Assembly: GCA_026710945.1 (NCBI GenBank)
Contig: JAPOQA010000041.1
Location: 1 to 64,000, forward strand
Length of the DNA stretch: 64,000 nucleotides
Reading direction: 5' to 3'
Source: Chloroflexota bacterium
GTDB taxonomy: Bacteria; Chloroflexota; UBA11872; VXOZ01
Below, piece by piece: positions 25,531 through 33,906 of this stretch (position 1 is the first letter of the stretch; each line of letters opens with the position of its first letter). The notes beneath the pieces were generated by a model. It searched no databases, was not told the DNA's origin, and was given only the letters and a program-made list of their open reading frames with translations. The translations under genes were made by a program, and so were the position numbers.

Positions 25531-26460
25531 GTGGCAGAAAGCAAGGACATGGACAAGCATAACGACTGGAGCCTGTTTCAATTCTTCGCACGGTTCCCCA
25601 ATGATGAAACGGCACGCGAGCACATGGAGCGAATGCGCTGGCCCACTGGCCCGATTTGCCCGGACTGTGGCAGTGTTCGCTGGACGCACGCTAAGGGTCA
25701 TAAGACCATGCCGTACCGTTGCAAAGACTGCCGTAATTTCTTCTCGGTCAAGAAAGGCACAGTCTTTCAATCAGCCAATTTAGGCTACCAGAAGTGTCTA
25801 TTGGCAATTCACCTGCTGACTACTTCCAAGAAGGGTATCCCTTCCACTCTCTTCGCGGAGCGTCTTGATACCACACAGACAACCGCATGGCGACTGGCGC
25901 ACAAGATACGCGCCACGATGCAGCAAGGCAGCGATCCGCTCTCTGGTGACATTGAAGCTGATGAAACCTACTTGGGGGGCAAAGAGAAGAACAAGCACGC
26001 TTCCAAGCGCACGCATCAAGGCCGCGGCCCAGTTGGCAAGCAAGCAGTTTTGGGTGTCCGTGAGCGTGATGGTGCAGTTCGCGCCGCGCCGGTTGAAGTA
26101 GTCAATGCCGTTTCCGTACAGCACAACTTGATTGAAAACGTCTCTGCTGGCAGTGTGGTAAACACTGATGAAGCAAGAGTCTACCAGGGAATACCCTACG
26201 AGCATCGGACAGTCTCCCATAGCGCGGGGCAATACGTAAATGACATGGCGCATACCAACGGGATTGAATCGTTCTGGGCTTTGGTGAAGCGCGGGTATAT
26301 CGGCACCCATCACTGGTGGAGCATCAAGCACACCCAACGCTACGTTGATGAATTTGCCACGCGGTTCAATATGCGCAAGCTGGACTCGGAACGCAAGTTG
26401 AATCTTTGTCTTGCCGGAGCTGAGGGCATACGGCTTACCTGTAAGGAGCTAACCGCATGA
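25531..26460 (+). CDS. IS1595-family (ISXO2-like) transposase
   Basis: 309 residues from GTG 25531; ATG 25549 is the alternative. The longer frame from 25480 starts inside the promoter and is rejected. A zinc ribbon (C-PD-C at about 43-46 and C-KD-C at about 64-67) precedes the DDE/DDN core: DIEADETYLGGK, VNTDEARVYQG and HTNGIESFWALVKRG, typical of IS1595 (DDE_Tnp_IS1595/ISXO2). No frameshift or truncation is seen. The final ATGA overlaps the methyltransferase start, which is not the usual layout for a simple IS. Confidence 0.95.
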   Translation: MAESKDMDKHNDWSLFQFFARFPNDETAREHMERMRWPTGPICPDCGSVRWTHAKGHKTMPYRCKDCRNFFSVKKGTVFQSANLGYQKCLLAIHLLTTSKKGIPSTLFAERLDTTQTTAWRLAHKIRATMQQGSDPLSGDIEADETYLGGKEKNKHASKRTHQGRGPVGKQAVLGVRERDGAVRAAPVEVVNAVSVQHNLIENVSAGSVVNTDEARVYQGIPYEHRTVSHSAGQYVNDMAHTNGIESFWALVKRGYIGTHHWWSIKHTQRYVDEFATRFNMRKLDSERKLNLCLAGAEGIRLTCKELTA

Positions 26461-27212
26461 GCAAGCAAGCAGCAGTCATTCAACCCATCGAGGGCACGCC
26501 AGACGGGGTGCTGGCCAATGTGTTTTCGCATGAGCGACACATTGAAGCACCTGACATAGACCTACCAGAAACGCATGTGCTCAATGAACGTTTACAGATG
26601 GACGCTTTGACATTCTTGGGGGGGGTTCCAGATTCCAGCATTCCTGCTGCATTCCTAGACCCACAATATCGCGGCGTGCTGGACAAAATGAAATACGGCA
26701 ACGAGGGCAAAACCCGTGGCAAGGCTAGGGTGATGCTTCCCCAAATGAAAGAAGGGGATATCACGGCAATTGTGGGCGAAATTTCCAGAGTGCTTATACC
26801 GTCCGGCCACCTCTTTCTGTGGATGGATAAGTTTCACCTGTGCGAAGGATTTCACGACTGGCGACTCGGCACTTCCCTACAGTGCGTTGATCTTGTTGTA
26901 TGGAACAAAGAACGTTTGGCGATGGGATATCGGACGCGGCGCACGGCGGAGTATCTAGTAATTCTGCAAAAGACGCCACGCCGCGCAAAGGGTGTTTGGA
27001 CGGTCCATAACATACCTGACGTTTGGTCTGAGAGTATCCCGCGCAACGAGAACACCACGCATCGCAAGCCGGTTGACCTTCAAGGCGAACTCATAACTGC
27101 GGTAACTAATGCGTCTGATATCGTGCTTGATCCAGCAGCCGGATCATTCTCCGTTATGGACGCTGCCTTGCGCCGGGGCAGAAACTTCTTGGGCGCGGAC
27201 ATACGCGGCTGA
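26457..27212 (+). CDS. Transposon-borne DNA methyltransferase (N6_N4_Mtase type)
   Basis: 251 residues. AFLDPQY (66-71) is catalytic motif IV, a DPQY variant of DPPY, and VLDPAAGSFS (223-232) near the C-terminus is the SAM-binding motif I. IV before I is the beta-class order, giving m6A or m4C. NKERLAMGYRTRRTAEYLVILQK (about 150-172) lies between them with target recognition. It overlaps the transposase by 4 bp (ATGA) and the endonuclease by 1 bp (TGATG), so the three are coupled. It is closely similar along nearly its whole length to the chromosomal enzyme at 45899-46645. The recognition site is unknown. Confidence 0.9.
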   Translation: MSKQAAVIQPIEGTPDGVLANVFSHERHIEAPDIDLPETHVLNERLQMDALTFLGGVPDSSIPAAFLDPQYRGVLDKMKYGNEGKTRGKARVMLPQMKEGDITAIVGEISRVLIPSGHLFLWMDKFHLCEGFHDWRLGTSLQCVDLVVWNKERLAMGYRTRRTAEYLVILQKTPRRAKGVWTVHNIPDVWSESIPRNENTTHRKPVDLQGELITAVTNASDIVLDPAAGSFSVMDAALRRGRNFLGADIRG

Positions 27213-27880
27213 TGGTGCGCATTAGAGACAGCGAGGGCCGCAGCGAAGGATCTGGCTACGCCCGCATATTTGGCGACCCACAACTGGGCAAGTTGATTAG
27301 CCGTGTCCACGCAACCTCAATCCGTGCTGGCACCGAATTAGAGAAGATGGTGCTGGCGCGGGTTACACTCATTCCTGACTTGGACGAGTTCCTCTCCCAC
27401 GAAGTTATGGCTGATGGCGTTCACGTGGCTCCAAAGCGCATGGTGAAGGACTGCGAGACACTAAATTACGCGGGGGCGGAGCCTGACCTGCTCGTATTCA
27501 AGCGTCGTGAAGGAAAGCAATTGTGCCACGTGATTGAACTCAAAGACGGAGATGCTTTCGACACCAAGAAGTCGTCCGCAGAACGTCAATCACTGCATGG
27601 CTTCATCCAGCGCAATGCTTCACAACTGCCATATTTCGTGTACCCGCACTTTTGCTGCTTCAATCAAGATGATCGGCGCATCATATACGATGGCTTCAAG
27701 CGCAAAGTACCTATGTCGGAGTGCATGACAGGGCGGGAGTTCTGTGAGTTGCTAGAGATTGACTACGATGAAATCCGGCAAGAACGCGAGGCAGACCAAG
27801 CTGCAAACTTAGATGAATTCCTAGAGGATTTAGTCTCCATCCCCGCAGTCAAACAGCGGCTTGGTAACTATAGTATATAA
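27212..27880 (+). CDS. Putative type II restriction endonuclease, PD-(D/E)XK fold
   Basis: 222 residues. E90-P91-D92-LLVFKRREGKQLCHV and then E109-L-K111 form a PD-x16-ExK nuclease motif, with an upstream acidic helix (TELEKMV, about 41-47) as in many restriction enzymes. I do not recognise a named subfamily. Its partner is the methyltransferase immediately upstream, with a 1-bp overlap, which makes a cognate restriction pair the best reading. The C-terminal residues LGNYSI are encoded by the terminal inverted repeat, so the transposon end is part of the gene. There is no controller protein. Confidence 0.8.
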   Translation: MVRIRDSEGRSEGSGYARIFGDPQLGKLISRVHATSIRAGTELEKMVLARVTLIPDLDEFLSHEVMADGVHVAPKRMVKDCETLNYAGAEPDLLVFKRREGKQLCHVIELKDGDAFDTKKSSAERQSLHGFIQRNASQLPYFVYPHFCCFNQDDRRIIYDGFKRKVPMSECMTGREFCELLEIDYDEIRQEREADQAANLDEFLEDLVSIPAVKQRLGNYSI

Positions 27881-27885
27881 GTCCC
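27861..27885. repeat. Right terminal inverted repeat
   Basis: Perfect partner of 25439-25463. The last six codons of the endonuclease gene and its TAA stop (27878-27880) lie within it. Confidence 0.97.
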
Positions 27886-28160
27886 TATTGAATAGTCTGC
27901 GGCATGGACTCTAGATTTCTCGCTGCGCTCGAAATGACGGTCGGGGCTGCGCTCGAAATGACTGGTGAGACGCAGAATTCGGATGGGCTAGCCGTGTTGA
28001 GGACGGATTCGCGACGTACGAGACGTTAAGGACGGGATTACGGCGCACGAGACTGTGAGCACACCCAGGCATTATTCGTTGCTTGGCGACCAGGCAATGA
28101 AGTACGCACACCCTCATTTCTGTCATCGCTAGCCAGAACCACGCAAGAGAAACTCCTCTC
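27886..28160. repeat. Target duplicate and right half of the interrupted family B element
   Basis: TATTGAAT (27886-27893) followed by AGTCTGCGGCATGGACTCTAG and the arm to about 27938. A second partial arm (GGGCTGCGCTCGAAATGAC) follows at 27942-27961. No gene is seen in the rest. Confidence 0.8.
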
Positions 28161-29204
28161 ATGAATGCCCCGCTTCGTATTGCCGCCGTTGGCTTGGAAC
28201 ACGACGAGATCTATCGTGTGCTCGACCGGCTGCGCGGACATGATTCTGCCGAGCTGGTTGCCATTGCCGAGCGCAGCGGTCGCCTGCGTATGGCCGCTGA
28301 AGGCAGGTACCGTGTGCCGGTCTTTCCACGACTCACCCCGCTCATGGCGAAAGTCACAGTAGATGCCGTCGTCGTGGCCACGCCCAATGGCGACAAGGCG
28401 GCAGTCATCGTAGAAGCATTGCGCGCCGGTACGCATGTCATCGCCCATGCGCCGCTTGCGGTTACGACCGAGCAATACCATGTCGTGGCAGAGGCGCAGC
28501 GGACTGCCGACGCCGGTTTGGTCTTGCTGCTGCCGTTGCGCTTTGCGCCGGCCTACGGAGACCTGCGGGCGGCGCTCACGCAGGGGGTGCTCGGCGACAT
28601 TAGCCAAACGGTGATCATCAACTCACAGCAGGTCACGGCCACACCCCGCACCCAGGCCTTCTTTGCAACGAAGGCGCACGGGGGCATTCTGACGAACCTC
28701 GCCGTTCACGACCTGGACGCGCTGCGGTGGTTCGGCGGAGACATAGCCGTGGAGTATGCCGCAACGCAGCGCATCGGCATAACCGAGTACCCCGACTTTG
28801 AGGACGCCGGCCTCGTGCGCTGCCGACTGGCGGGCGGCGGCGAAGGCGTGGTGGTGTGCAACTGGCTCGCGCCGGAGGCAGCCGCGCCTTTCCACGAACA
28901 TACCGTCATCGGCACGGAAGGCACGGCATGGATTAGCGGTGGGAAGCTCCAGATTTGGGGTGGAGCGCCTGCGGAGACCCCACGCGACGGCACGGGCGAC
29001 ACGGCCTATGGTGCACTCGGACGCGCCCTGTCGCCGGACGTTGCCGGACACGCTGATGACGAGGTTGTCTCCGCTATGCTCGACGCCGCGCTCATAGCGC
29101 TTGGCGATGCCCACTTGAGAGCGGCGGTCACCGCGGATGCGCTGCGCACGACCCGCGCTGCGTTGGAGGCCCAAGCCATGGCGTGGCAGCATAGCTCTCC
29201 GTGA
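28161..29204 (+). CDS. Gfo/Idh/MocA-family protein lacking the catalytic Lys
   Basis: 347 residues. A Rossmann N-terminal half (IAAVGLEHDEIYRVL, where the usual GxGxxG is not kept) is followed by VDAVVVATPNGDKAAVIVEAL and the C-terminal alpha/beta domain with the GGILTNLAVHDLDALRWFGG signature (about 174-193). The conserved E-K-P motif reads H96-A-P98, so the lysine that assists hydride transfer in this family is missing. It may bind dinucleotide poorly or do other chemistry. About 100 bp downstream lies a PfkB-type kinase, suggesting a sugar or cyclitol pathway. Confidence 0.8.
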   Translation: MNAPLRIAAVGLEHDEIYRVLDRLRGHDSAELVAIAERSGRLRMAAEGRYRVPVFPRLTPLMAKVTVDAVVVATPNGDKAAVIVEALRAGTHVIAHAPLAVTTEQYHVVAEAQRTADAGLVLLLPLRFAPAYGDLRAALTQGVLGDISQTVIINSQQVTATPRTQAFFATKAHGGILTNLAVHDLDALRWFGGDIAVEYAATQRIGITEYPDFEDAGLVRCRLAGGGEGVVVCNWLAPEAAAPFHEHTVIGTEGTAWISGGKLQIWGGAPAETPRDGTGDTAYGALGRALSPDVAGHADDEVVSAMLDAALIALGDAHLRAAVTADALRTTRAALEAQAMAWQHSSP

Positions 29205-29306
29205 AGCGCCTATCCATTTTCGGATACGACGCAAGCGCGTGTCACCGCGCCAGAGGGGCGCGCAGCGAGTTGTAGCCCTGCCGCCAGTGCGAGAGAGGCG
29301 CGTGAC

Positions 29307-30167
29307 GTGAACGAATCCGACCAGACGACGCCGATGTTTCTCACAATCGGCCACGCCTCGCGGGATCTCGTGCCCGGCGGCTGGCGCTGGGGCGGCACGG
29401 TGACCTACGCCGCACTGCTAGCGCGCACCTGGGGAATTTCTACGGCTGTGCTCACTGCTCTGGCACCGGCAGACGTTGGCCCGTATCAGACACTTCTCGG
29501 CAGTGACGCAATGCTGTACGCGCTCCCATCCCAGAGCACGACCTCTATGGAGAACGTGTATTCCGCCACGGGGCGCAGTCAGCAGCTCGCCGCCAAAGCC
29601 GCAAAGATTCACCCCCGCCACATACCCGCAGCTTGGCGCTCCACTCCCACTGTGCTCGTCGCGCCGCTCGTCGGCGAGGTATCCACACAGTTTGGCAGCT
29701 ACTTTCCTCAAGATTCACTGGTAGCGATGACAATTCAAGGCCGCCTGCGCTCGCACCGCAAAGGCCGCATGTACACGCGCCGTTGGCACCGCGCCGAGCA
29801 GGAATTCTCGGCCTACGACATCATATTCTTCTCCGAGGAAGACGTGCGCGGCAATGCCGAACTTGCCGCATACTACGCCTCGCTGGTTCCATTGGCGGTC
29901 ATGACCCAGGGCAACTCCGGCGCAACCGTCTTTGCGCATAGCCGGGCGCTGCAATACACTGCCTTTCCGGCCCAGCCGGTGGACGTGACCGGCGCGGGCG
30001 ATGTGTTTACTGCCGCATTTCTCTTCACCTATGCGGCAACCCGCGATCCGGCCGCCGCTTGCCGCTACGCCAACGCCGCTGCCGCGTGCAGCATTGAACA
30101 TGTCGGCACGAGTGGAATTCCCACGCGCCGCCAGGTAGAAGCGCGGCTGCGGACCGTAATCCGGTAG
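29307..30167 (+). CDS. PfkB-family carbohydrate kinase
   Basis: 286 residues. DVTGAGDVFTAAFLF (about 227-241) is the second PfkB signature, with the anion-hole GAGD and the catalytic Asp. The N-terminal substrate-binding GGTVTYAALLARTWG (about 31-45) is the first. Ribokinase-type members phosphorylate a sugar or nucleoside hydroxyl with ATP. It follows a Gfo/Idh/MocA-like gene on the same strand, so a polyol or sugar substrate is likely. The specific sugar is not evident. Confidence 0.87.
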   Translation: MNESDQTTPMFLTIGHASRDLVPGGWRWGGTVTYAALLARTWGISTAVLTALAPADVGPYQTLLGSDAMLYALPSQSTTSMENVYSATGRSQQLAAKAAKIHPRHIPAAWRSTPTVLVAPLVGEVSTQFGSYFPQDSLVAMTIQGRLRSHRKGRMYTRRWHRAEQEFSAYDIIFFSEEDVRGNAELAAYYASLVPLAVMTQGNSGATVFAHSRALQYTAFPAQPVDVTGAGDVFTAAFLFTYAATRDPAAACRYANAAAACSIEHVGTSGIPTRRQVEARLRTVIR

Positions 30168-30496
30168 GCAGTTTGGCTGCGCCGACTATTACGTCCCTGC
30201 TTCGCAGGGAGTTACCCTCCTGCCGGACCCCAAAACTTCCTCTCCCTAAGGGAGGACTTTTGCATAACCCCACTTTCAAGTAGGGGCACTCCCTCTCCTG
30301 GGGGAGAGGGCCGGGGTGAGGGGAATCTTAGATTTGCTGTGCTAGCGCATACGTGTTGACATGCGGTATTAGTCCCTTGAGTGCTGCTCATTCGCCCGAA
30401 GTGTGCGCAGGTTGCAAACCTGCGCTACCGGAAATCACAGTAGAATAGAATGGTATGGGTAGACTCTTCCATGTAGGCCATTGAAGGACTCACCGC
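30168..30496. repeat. Intergenic region with family E and D repeats
   Basis: Family E sequence (CCTCTCCCTAAGGGAGGAC, ACCCCACTTTCAAGTAGGGG and GGGAGAGGGCCGGGGTGAGGGG) spans about 30238-30325. A family D hairpin (GCGCAGGTTGCAAACCTGCGC) lies at 30404-30425. No gene is seen. Confidence 0.75.
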
Positions 30497-32254
30497 TTGA
30501 ACATCGACGTTGCCACACTCACCGCTCTGCGGCGTGAATTTACCGAGAAGATCGTCGGCGGGCGGATACAGCGCGTGCTGCATCCGGATAATCTTGCCGT
30601 AGCCCTTGAGATATACGCGTTCGGTGAGACGTGGTGGCTCATCATCAATGCCGCGCCGCAGGCGCCGAGACTCTATCTCACCCACGAGCGGCCGGCGCGC
30701 ATGGATGACAACGTCACCCCGCTGCTGCTCCTACTGCGCAAGTACGTGCGTAACGGACGCCTCATCGCCGTGGAGCAACCGCCGTGGGAGCGCGTGTTGC
30801 AGTTTACGGTGCACGCGCGGGTGGATGAGGACATCGTAGAGACCACGTTGATTGCCGAGATCATGGGACGTACGAGCAACCTGGTACTGGTAGACGCCGA
30901 CGGCGTGGTTCTCGACAGCATGAAGCGGGTGGATGCCTCGATCAATCGTTACCGGCAGGTAAAGCCGAAGCTGCTCTACGTCCCGCCGCCGCCGCTCAGC
31001 CGCCCCGATCCCTTTACCGCAGAGGCTTCGTTGCTGGAAGCCGCCGCTCAGGCCGAGCCGAAACAGCCTGCCTGGCGTGTGCTCATGGGGCAGACGAGCG
31101 GCTGCGGACCGCTCATTGCCCGCGAAGCGGTATATCGCGCTGCCGGCGAGGCCGTGGCGCCGGCGGCAGACGTTGTGTGGCAGGAAGTCTTGGATGCGGC
31201 ACAGGGCATCTTCACACAGGTAGACAGCGGCGAACTTGCGCCAAGTCTGGCGCGCCAAGAAGACGGCGCGCTCGCCGCCTATGCTCCCTACGCTCTTACC
31301 ATGTTCCCGCAATGCGAGACGCTCGACTTGATGAGTGGAGCAATTGAGCAGTTCTACCGGGAGCAGGGCAATGCGCCGCAACGACAGACGCGCGACCTGG
31401 GTCAGAAGCCCCTGCAAATTGCCCTCAAGGAACGCATGGACCAGCTCCGGCAGCGGCGCCGCGCCCTGGAACGTCAAGAAGCCGAGGCCACTGATGCCGA
31501 GGAGTGGCGGCGCAAAGGTGATTTGGTGCTGGCGTACGGCTACAGCGTCGCGCCGGGCAGCAGCGAGATCGAGGTGGACGACGAAACTATTCGCATCGAC
31601 CCACAGGAATCAGTAGCCGCGAATGCCGACACATACTTTGCTGCCTACAAGCGCAAGAAACGGGCGCAGGAAGAGGTGCCGGGGCTGCTGCGTCGGGTCA
31701 AGAATGAATACGCCTACTGCGAGCAGATGGAAGCTCTGCTGGAAGCCGCGGAGACGCCAACCGACGTCCGTGCGGTGCGCGACGAATTGCGCGAGCAGGG
31801 CATCATGGGCGGCGGCCAAGAACGAAAGACCAAGAAACTTCAAAGCAAGAAGCGCGGGAAGGGCAAGCGCGGCAGGCAGGTGGACGCGGGTGCGCAGCCG
31901 GTCTCGTTCTGGCTCGACGGCGTGCAAGTGCTCGTGGGCCGCAGCGGCGCGCAGAACGACGCCGCCCTGCGTCTGGCCGACGCCAACGACCTGTGGCTGC
32001 ACGCGCGCAACGTGCCGGGCGCCCATACACTGCTGCGCTCCGGCGGCCGCGACGTGCCGGAAGTCATCATCGAGCAAGCCGCCCAAATCGCCGCCTACTA
32101 CAGCAAGCTGCGCGAGTCCACCAGCGCGGAGGTGGACGTCACCCGCCGTCGCTATGTGCGCCGCATCCCTCGTTCTCCCCCCGGCCTCGTCACGTATCGC
32201 AACGAGTACACCATTCGCGTGAAGCCCGAGCCTATTCCCCAGCCGGAACGGTAG
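30497..32254 (+). CDS. rqcH: RqcH/NFACT ribosome quality-control protein
   Basis: 585 residues from TTG 30497. The NFACT-N domain is evident from TEKIVGGRIQRVLHP (about 16-30), LLLLLRKYVRNGRL and ETTLIAEIMGRTSNLVLVD (about 115-133). It is followed by a helical/coiled-coil middle and the NFACT-R domain (FWLDGVQVLVGRSGAQNDAALR, then DLWLHARNVPGAH). RqcH binds stalled 50S subunits and adds alanine tails to trapped nascent chains. The D-R pair needed for tRNA handling in characterised members appears as E98-R99 (QPPWERVLQF). It stands alone between repeats. Confidence 0.92.
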   Translation: MNIDVATLTALRREFTEKIVGGRIQRVLHPDNLAVALEIYAFGETWWLIINAAPQAPRLYLTHERPARMDDNVTPLLLLLRKYVRNGRLIAVEQPPWERVLQFTVHARVDEDIVETTLIAEIMGRTSNLVLVDADGVVLDSMKRVDASINRYRQVKPKLLYVPPPPLSRPDPFTAEASLLEAAAQAEPKQPAWRVLMGQTSGCGPLIAREAVYRAAGEAVAPAADVVWQEVLDAAQGIFTQVDSGELAPSLARQEDGALAAYAPYALTMFPQCETLDLMSGAIEQFYREQGNAPQRQTRDLGQKPLQIALKERMDQLRQRRRALERQEAEATDAEEWRRKGDLVLAYGYSVAPGSSEIEVDDETIRIDPQESVAANADTYFAAYKRKKRAQEEVPGLLRRVKNEYAYCEQMEALLEAAETPTDVRAVRDELREQGIMGGGQERKTKKLQSKKRGKGKRGRQVDAGAQPVSFWLDGVQVLVGRSGAQNDAALRLADANDLWLHARNVPGAHTLLRSGGRDVPEVIIEQAAQIAAYYSKLRESTSAEVDVTRRRYVRRIPRSPPGLVTYRNEYTIRVKPEPIPQPER

Positions 32255-32318
32255 GCAACTCAACCCAGCAAAGTCCAACGCGGCGGACGCATTTAACGTC
32301 ACTCCCGCCTCTTCCGTT

Positions 32319-32415
32319 CGCCCTGAGCTTGTCGAAGGGCGAACATGGAGACGGGAAGACTAACTATCGTGCGCGGTCACCGTTCTTCCTTCGACAAGCT
32401 CATGTCGAACGGTCT
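32319..32415. repeat. Opposed pair of family A repeats
   Basis: GTTCGCCCTGAGCTTGTCGA at about 32319-32338 and TTCCTTCGACAAGCTCATGT at about 32386-32405 face each other about 50 bp apart. The second supplies the stop codon and last residues of the following minus-strand gene. Confidence 0.8.
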
Positions 32416-33257
32416 AGGTTGCTGTAATTCAGCTTCAATGACTTGATTTGTTCCCGTGAGCGGCCCGCAATTTCCTTGCTCTGCTCGAATACTCTCTCGT
32501 TAAGCCTCTGGATGAATTCGTCAGTTGCGTAGTACAATTCATCTGGCCGACCATGTCGAAAAACAACGGCTACATCGTGAGCGAGGGGCGTCCAAATCTC
32601 CACCTCTGGATGATCTAGGTCGAGGTGGGGAAGAGCTTTCACAATTGGATTGCTCCCGATAACGAACCCAGACTGCTCTTTCTCAACAATGACAACACAA
32701 AGGCTCATCCTCCTGAGAGTTGGGAGGATTCTGGTTTCCATCAGTTCATTCGTTTCCGGGATAGCACGGGGCCATGCCTCCTGCTTAAGGAACTCTTCCA
32801 TTTCATAAAAGTCAATTGCTTCGCCATCTGCGATACCTTTTATTTCTCTGTACCATTGCTGATTCTGCTCTGACCTCAGTTGGCTAGACGCGCTGCTGTC
32901 ACGCAAAGCTGGTAGCCTTTTCCACAATGTAAAGAAGAATTCTACCCAGACACTGTTTTCGTCTGGAGTTAGATAAGACAGTTCAGCTTTGCGCGCATTA
33001 CAGACAATCTTTTCGACTATTGGGCTAGCCTTGTTTTCAATCGCTCTAAGAAAATCCTCCTCTGTAGAATAGTCCCTCTCTCCATCTAGCTTGTGAAACG
33101 AGTATAAGTGCCTGAAAGTAAAGAGTGTCTTAGGATTCCGCCTCGTTACGCATCTATCCCGCGAATCCCTGTCAAAACAGTACAGATTGCCCCTCTCATC
33201 CACAAAGTGCTTGAGCAACATCCTTGGGATGTAATGATGGCGCTTTGGGTTATTCAC
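32400..33257 (-). CDS. DUF4238 protein
   Basis: 285 residues. The N-terminal HHYIPRMLLKHF (about 6-17) is the family's hallmark, with FVIGSNPIVKALP (about 201-213) and a late helical region. DUF4238 proteins occur sporadically in bacteria and their function is not established. The gene is noticeably richer in A+T than its neighbours. Its last four residues and TGA stop lie in a family A repeat, so the 3' end may have been altered by repeat insertion. With the next gene it forms an accessory-looking patch. Confidence 0.75.
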   Translation of the reverse strand: MNNPKRHHYIPRMLLKHFVDERGNLYCFDRDSRDRCVTRRNPKTLFTFRHLYSFHKLDGERDYSTEEDFLRAIENKASPIVEKIVCNARKAELSYLTPDENSVWVEFFFTLWKRLPALRDSSASSQLRSEQNQQWYREIKGIADGEAIDFYEMEEFLKQEAWPRAIPETNELMETRILPTLRRMSLCVVIVEKEQSGFVIGSNPIVKALPHLDLDHPEVEIWTPLAHDVAVVFRHGRPDELYYATDEFIQRLNERVFEQSKEIAGRSREQIKSLKLNYSNLDRST

Positions 33258-33370
33258 GAGTTCTGCCCTCCACTCAAAGAATGCTAGGGAAAGCCGTCGT
33301 GTACAGTACCGCTATCTCTGCCTTCAAGAGACTGCCATTGTCCAAGTAGGCCCCTATCATGTGCGTTCTT

Positions 33371-33379
33371 TGCTATAAT
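33371..33379 (+). promoter_or_regulatory. Candidate antisense extended -10 promoter
   Basis: TGCTATAAT is a perfect extended -10 on the plus strand, 12 bp beyond the 3' end of the minus-strand gene at 33391-33906. It would read antisense through that gene. No -35 match is seen. Confidence 0.3.
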
Positions 33380-33390
33380 CCAAGCTCCCA

Positions 33391-33906
33391 TCAGGCTTCA
33401 TCGCAAGCCTGACCACCAGTGATCATTTGCCAGTCATAGAAGTCGAAGGACTTGCTCCAGGAGTACAGTTCCCTATCCGTAAGCTTTGGTTTGACTTTGC
33501 AGTAGATGTCTCTGCGGAACTTTGTACCCGCAGCCTCTAGGTTCGCATAGCGCTCGGCGAAATCAGTACCGATTGTGTATCCGAGCTCCTGGTACTTTCT
33601 GCACAAGAGACCAACGGATCTCCAAATTGCAGAGAAGGAGTTCACGCGTCGCCTCACTGCATTGGAATTTGGCGATACGTCCCAGCGCTCTGCGTAGTGA
33701 GTAGCTAGCAGCCACTCAATGTCGCCTGAACTTGGGCACTTTGGCTGAGTTTCCCGTTGAATTGGAGTGACTTGATCCGGCGGCTTTATGCCAAGCCCCG
33801 CATACACCTCATCTGGTAGTAGGAGCAGGCCACTTTGGACAAGAATGAGAGTTACTACACAAAGAAGCATAAATGGAACTACTGCAGGCAGTAGAATCCT
33901 ACGCAT
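33391..33906 (-). CDS. Hypothetical membrane-anchored protein
   Basis: 171 residues. A hydrophobic helix (about 5-30) anchors an otherwise soluble domain with three to four cysteines (KCPSSGD near 57, LLCRKY near 101, IYCKVK near 135, GQACDEA at the end), suggesting an extracytoplasmic disulfide-bonded domain. I recognise no family. Base composition is lower in G+C than the surrounding genes, like the DUF4238 gene beside it. About 120 bp without a gene lie on each side. Confidence 0.6.
   Translation of the reverse strand: MRRILLPAVVPFMLLCVVTLILVQSGLLLLPDEVYAGLGIKPPDQVTPIQRETQPKCPSSGDIEWLLATHYAERWDVSPNSNAVRRRVNSFSAIWRSVGLLCRKYQELGYTIGTDFAERYANLEAAGTKFRRDIYCKVKPKLTDRELYSWSKSFDFYDWQMITGGQACDEA

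Larger units (their letters stand above)
25439..27885 (+). mobile_element. IS1595-type transposon carrying a restriction-modification system
   Basis: 2447 bp bounded by perfect 25-bp terminal inverted repeats at 25439-25463 and 27861-27885 (outer end GGGACTTATATACTATAG). An 8-bp direct repeat, TATTGAAT, flanks it (25431-25438 and 27886-27893); 8 bp is the duplication length expected for IS1595. It contains three genes in one overlapping operon: transposase, DNA methyltransferase and restriction endonuclease. The inner sequence TAGTTACCA of the left end is repeated at about 25509-25517. Intact ends, duplication and open reading frames suggest recent insertion and possible activity. Confidence 0.95.
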
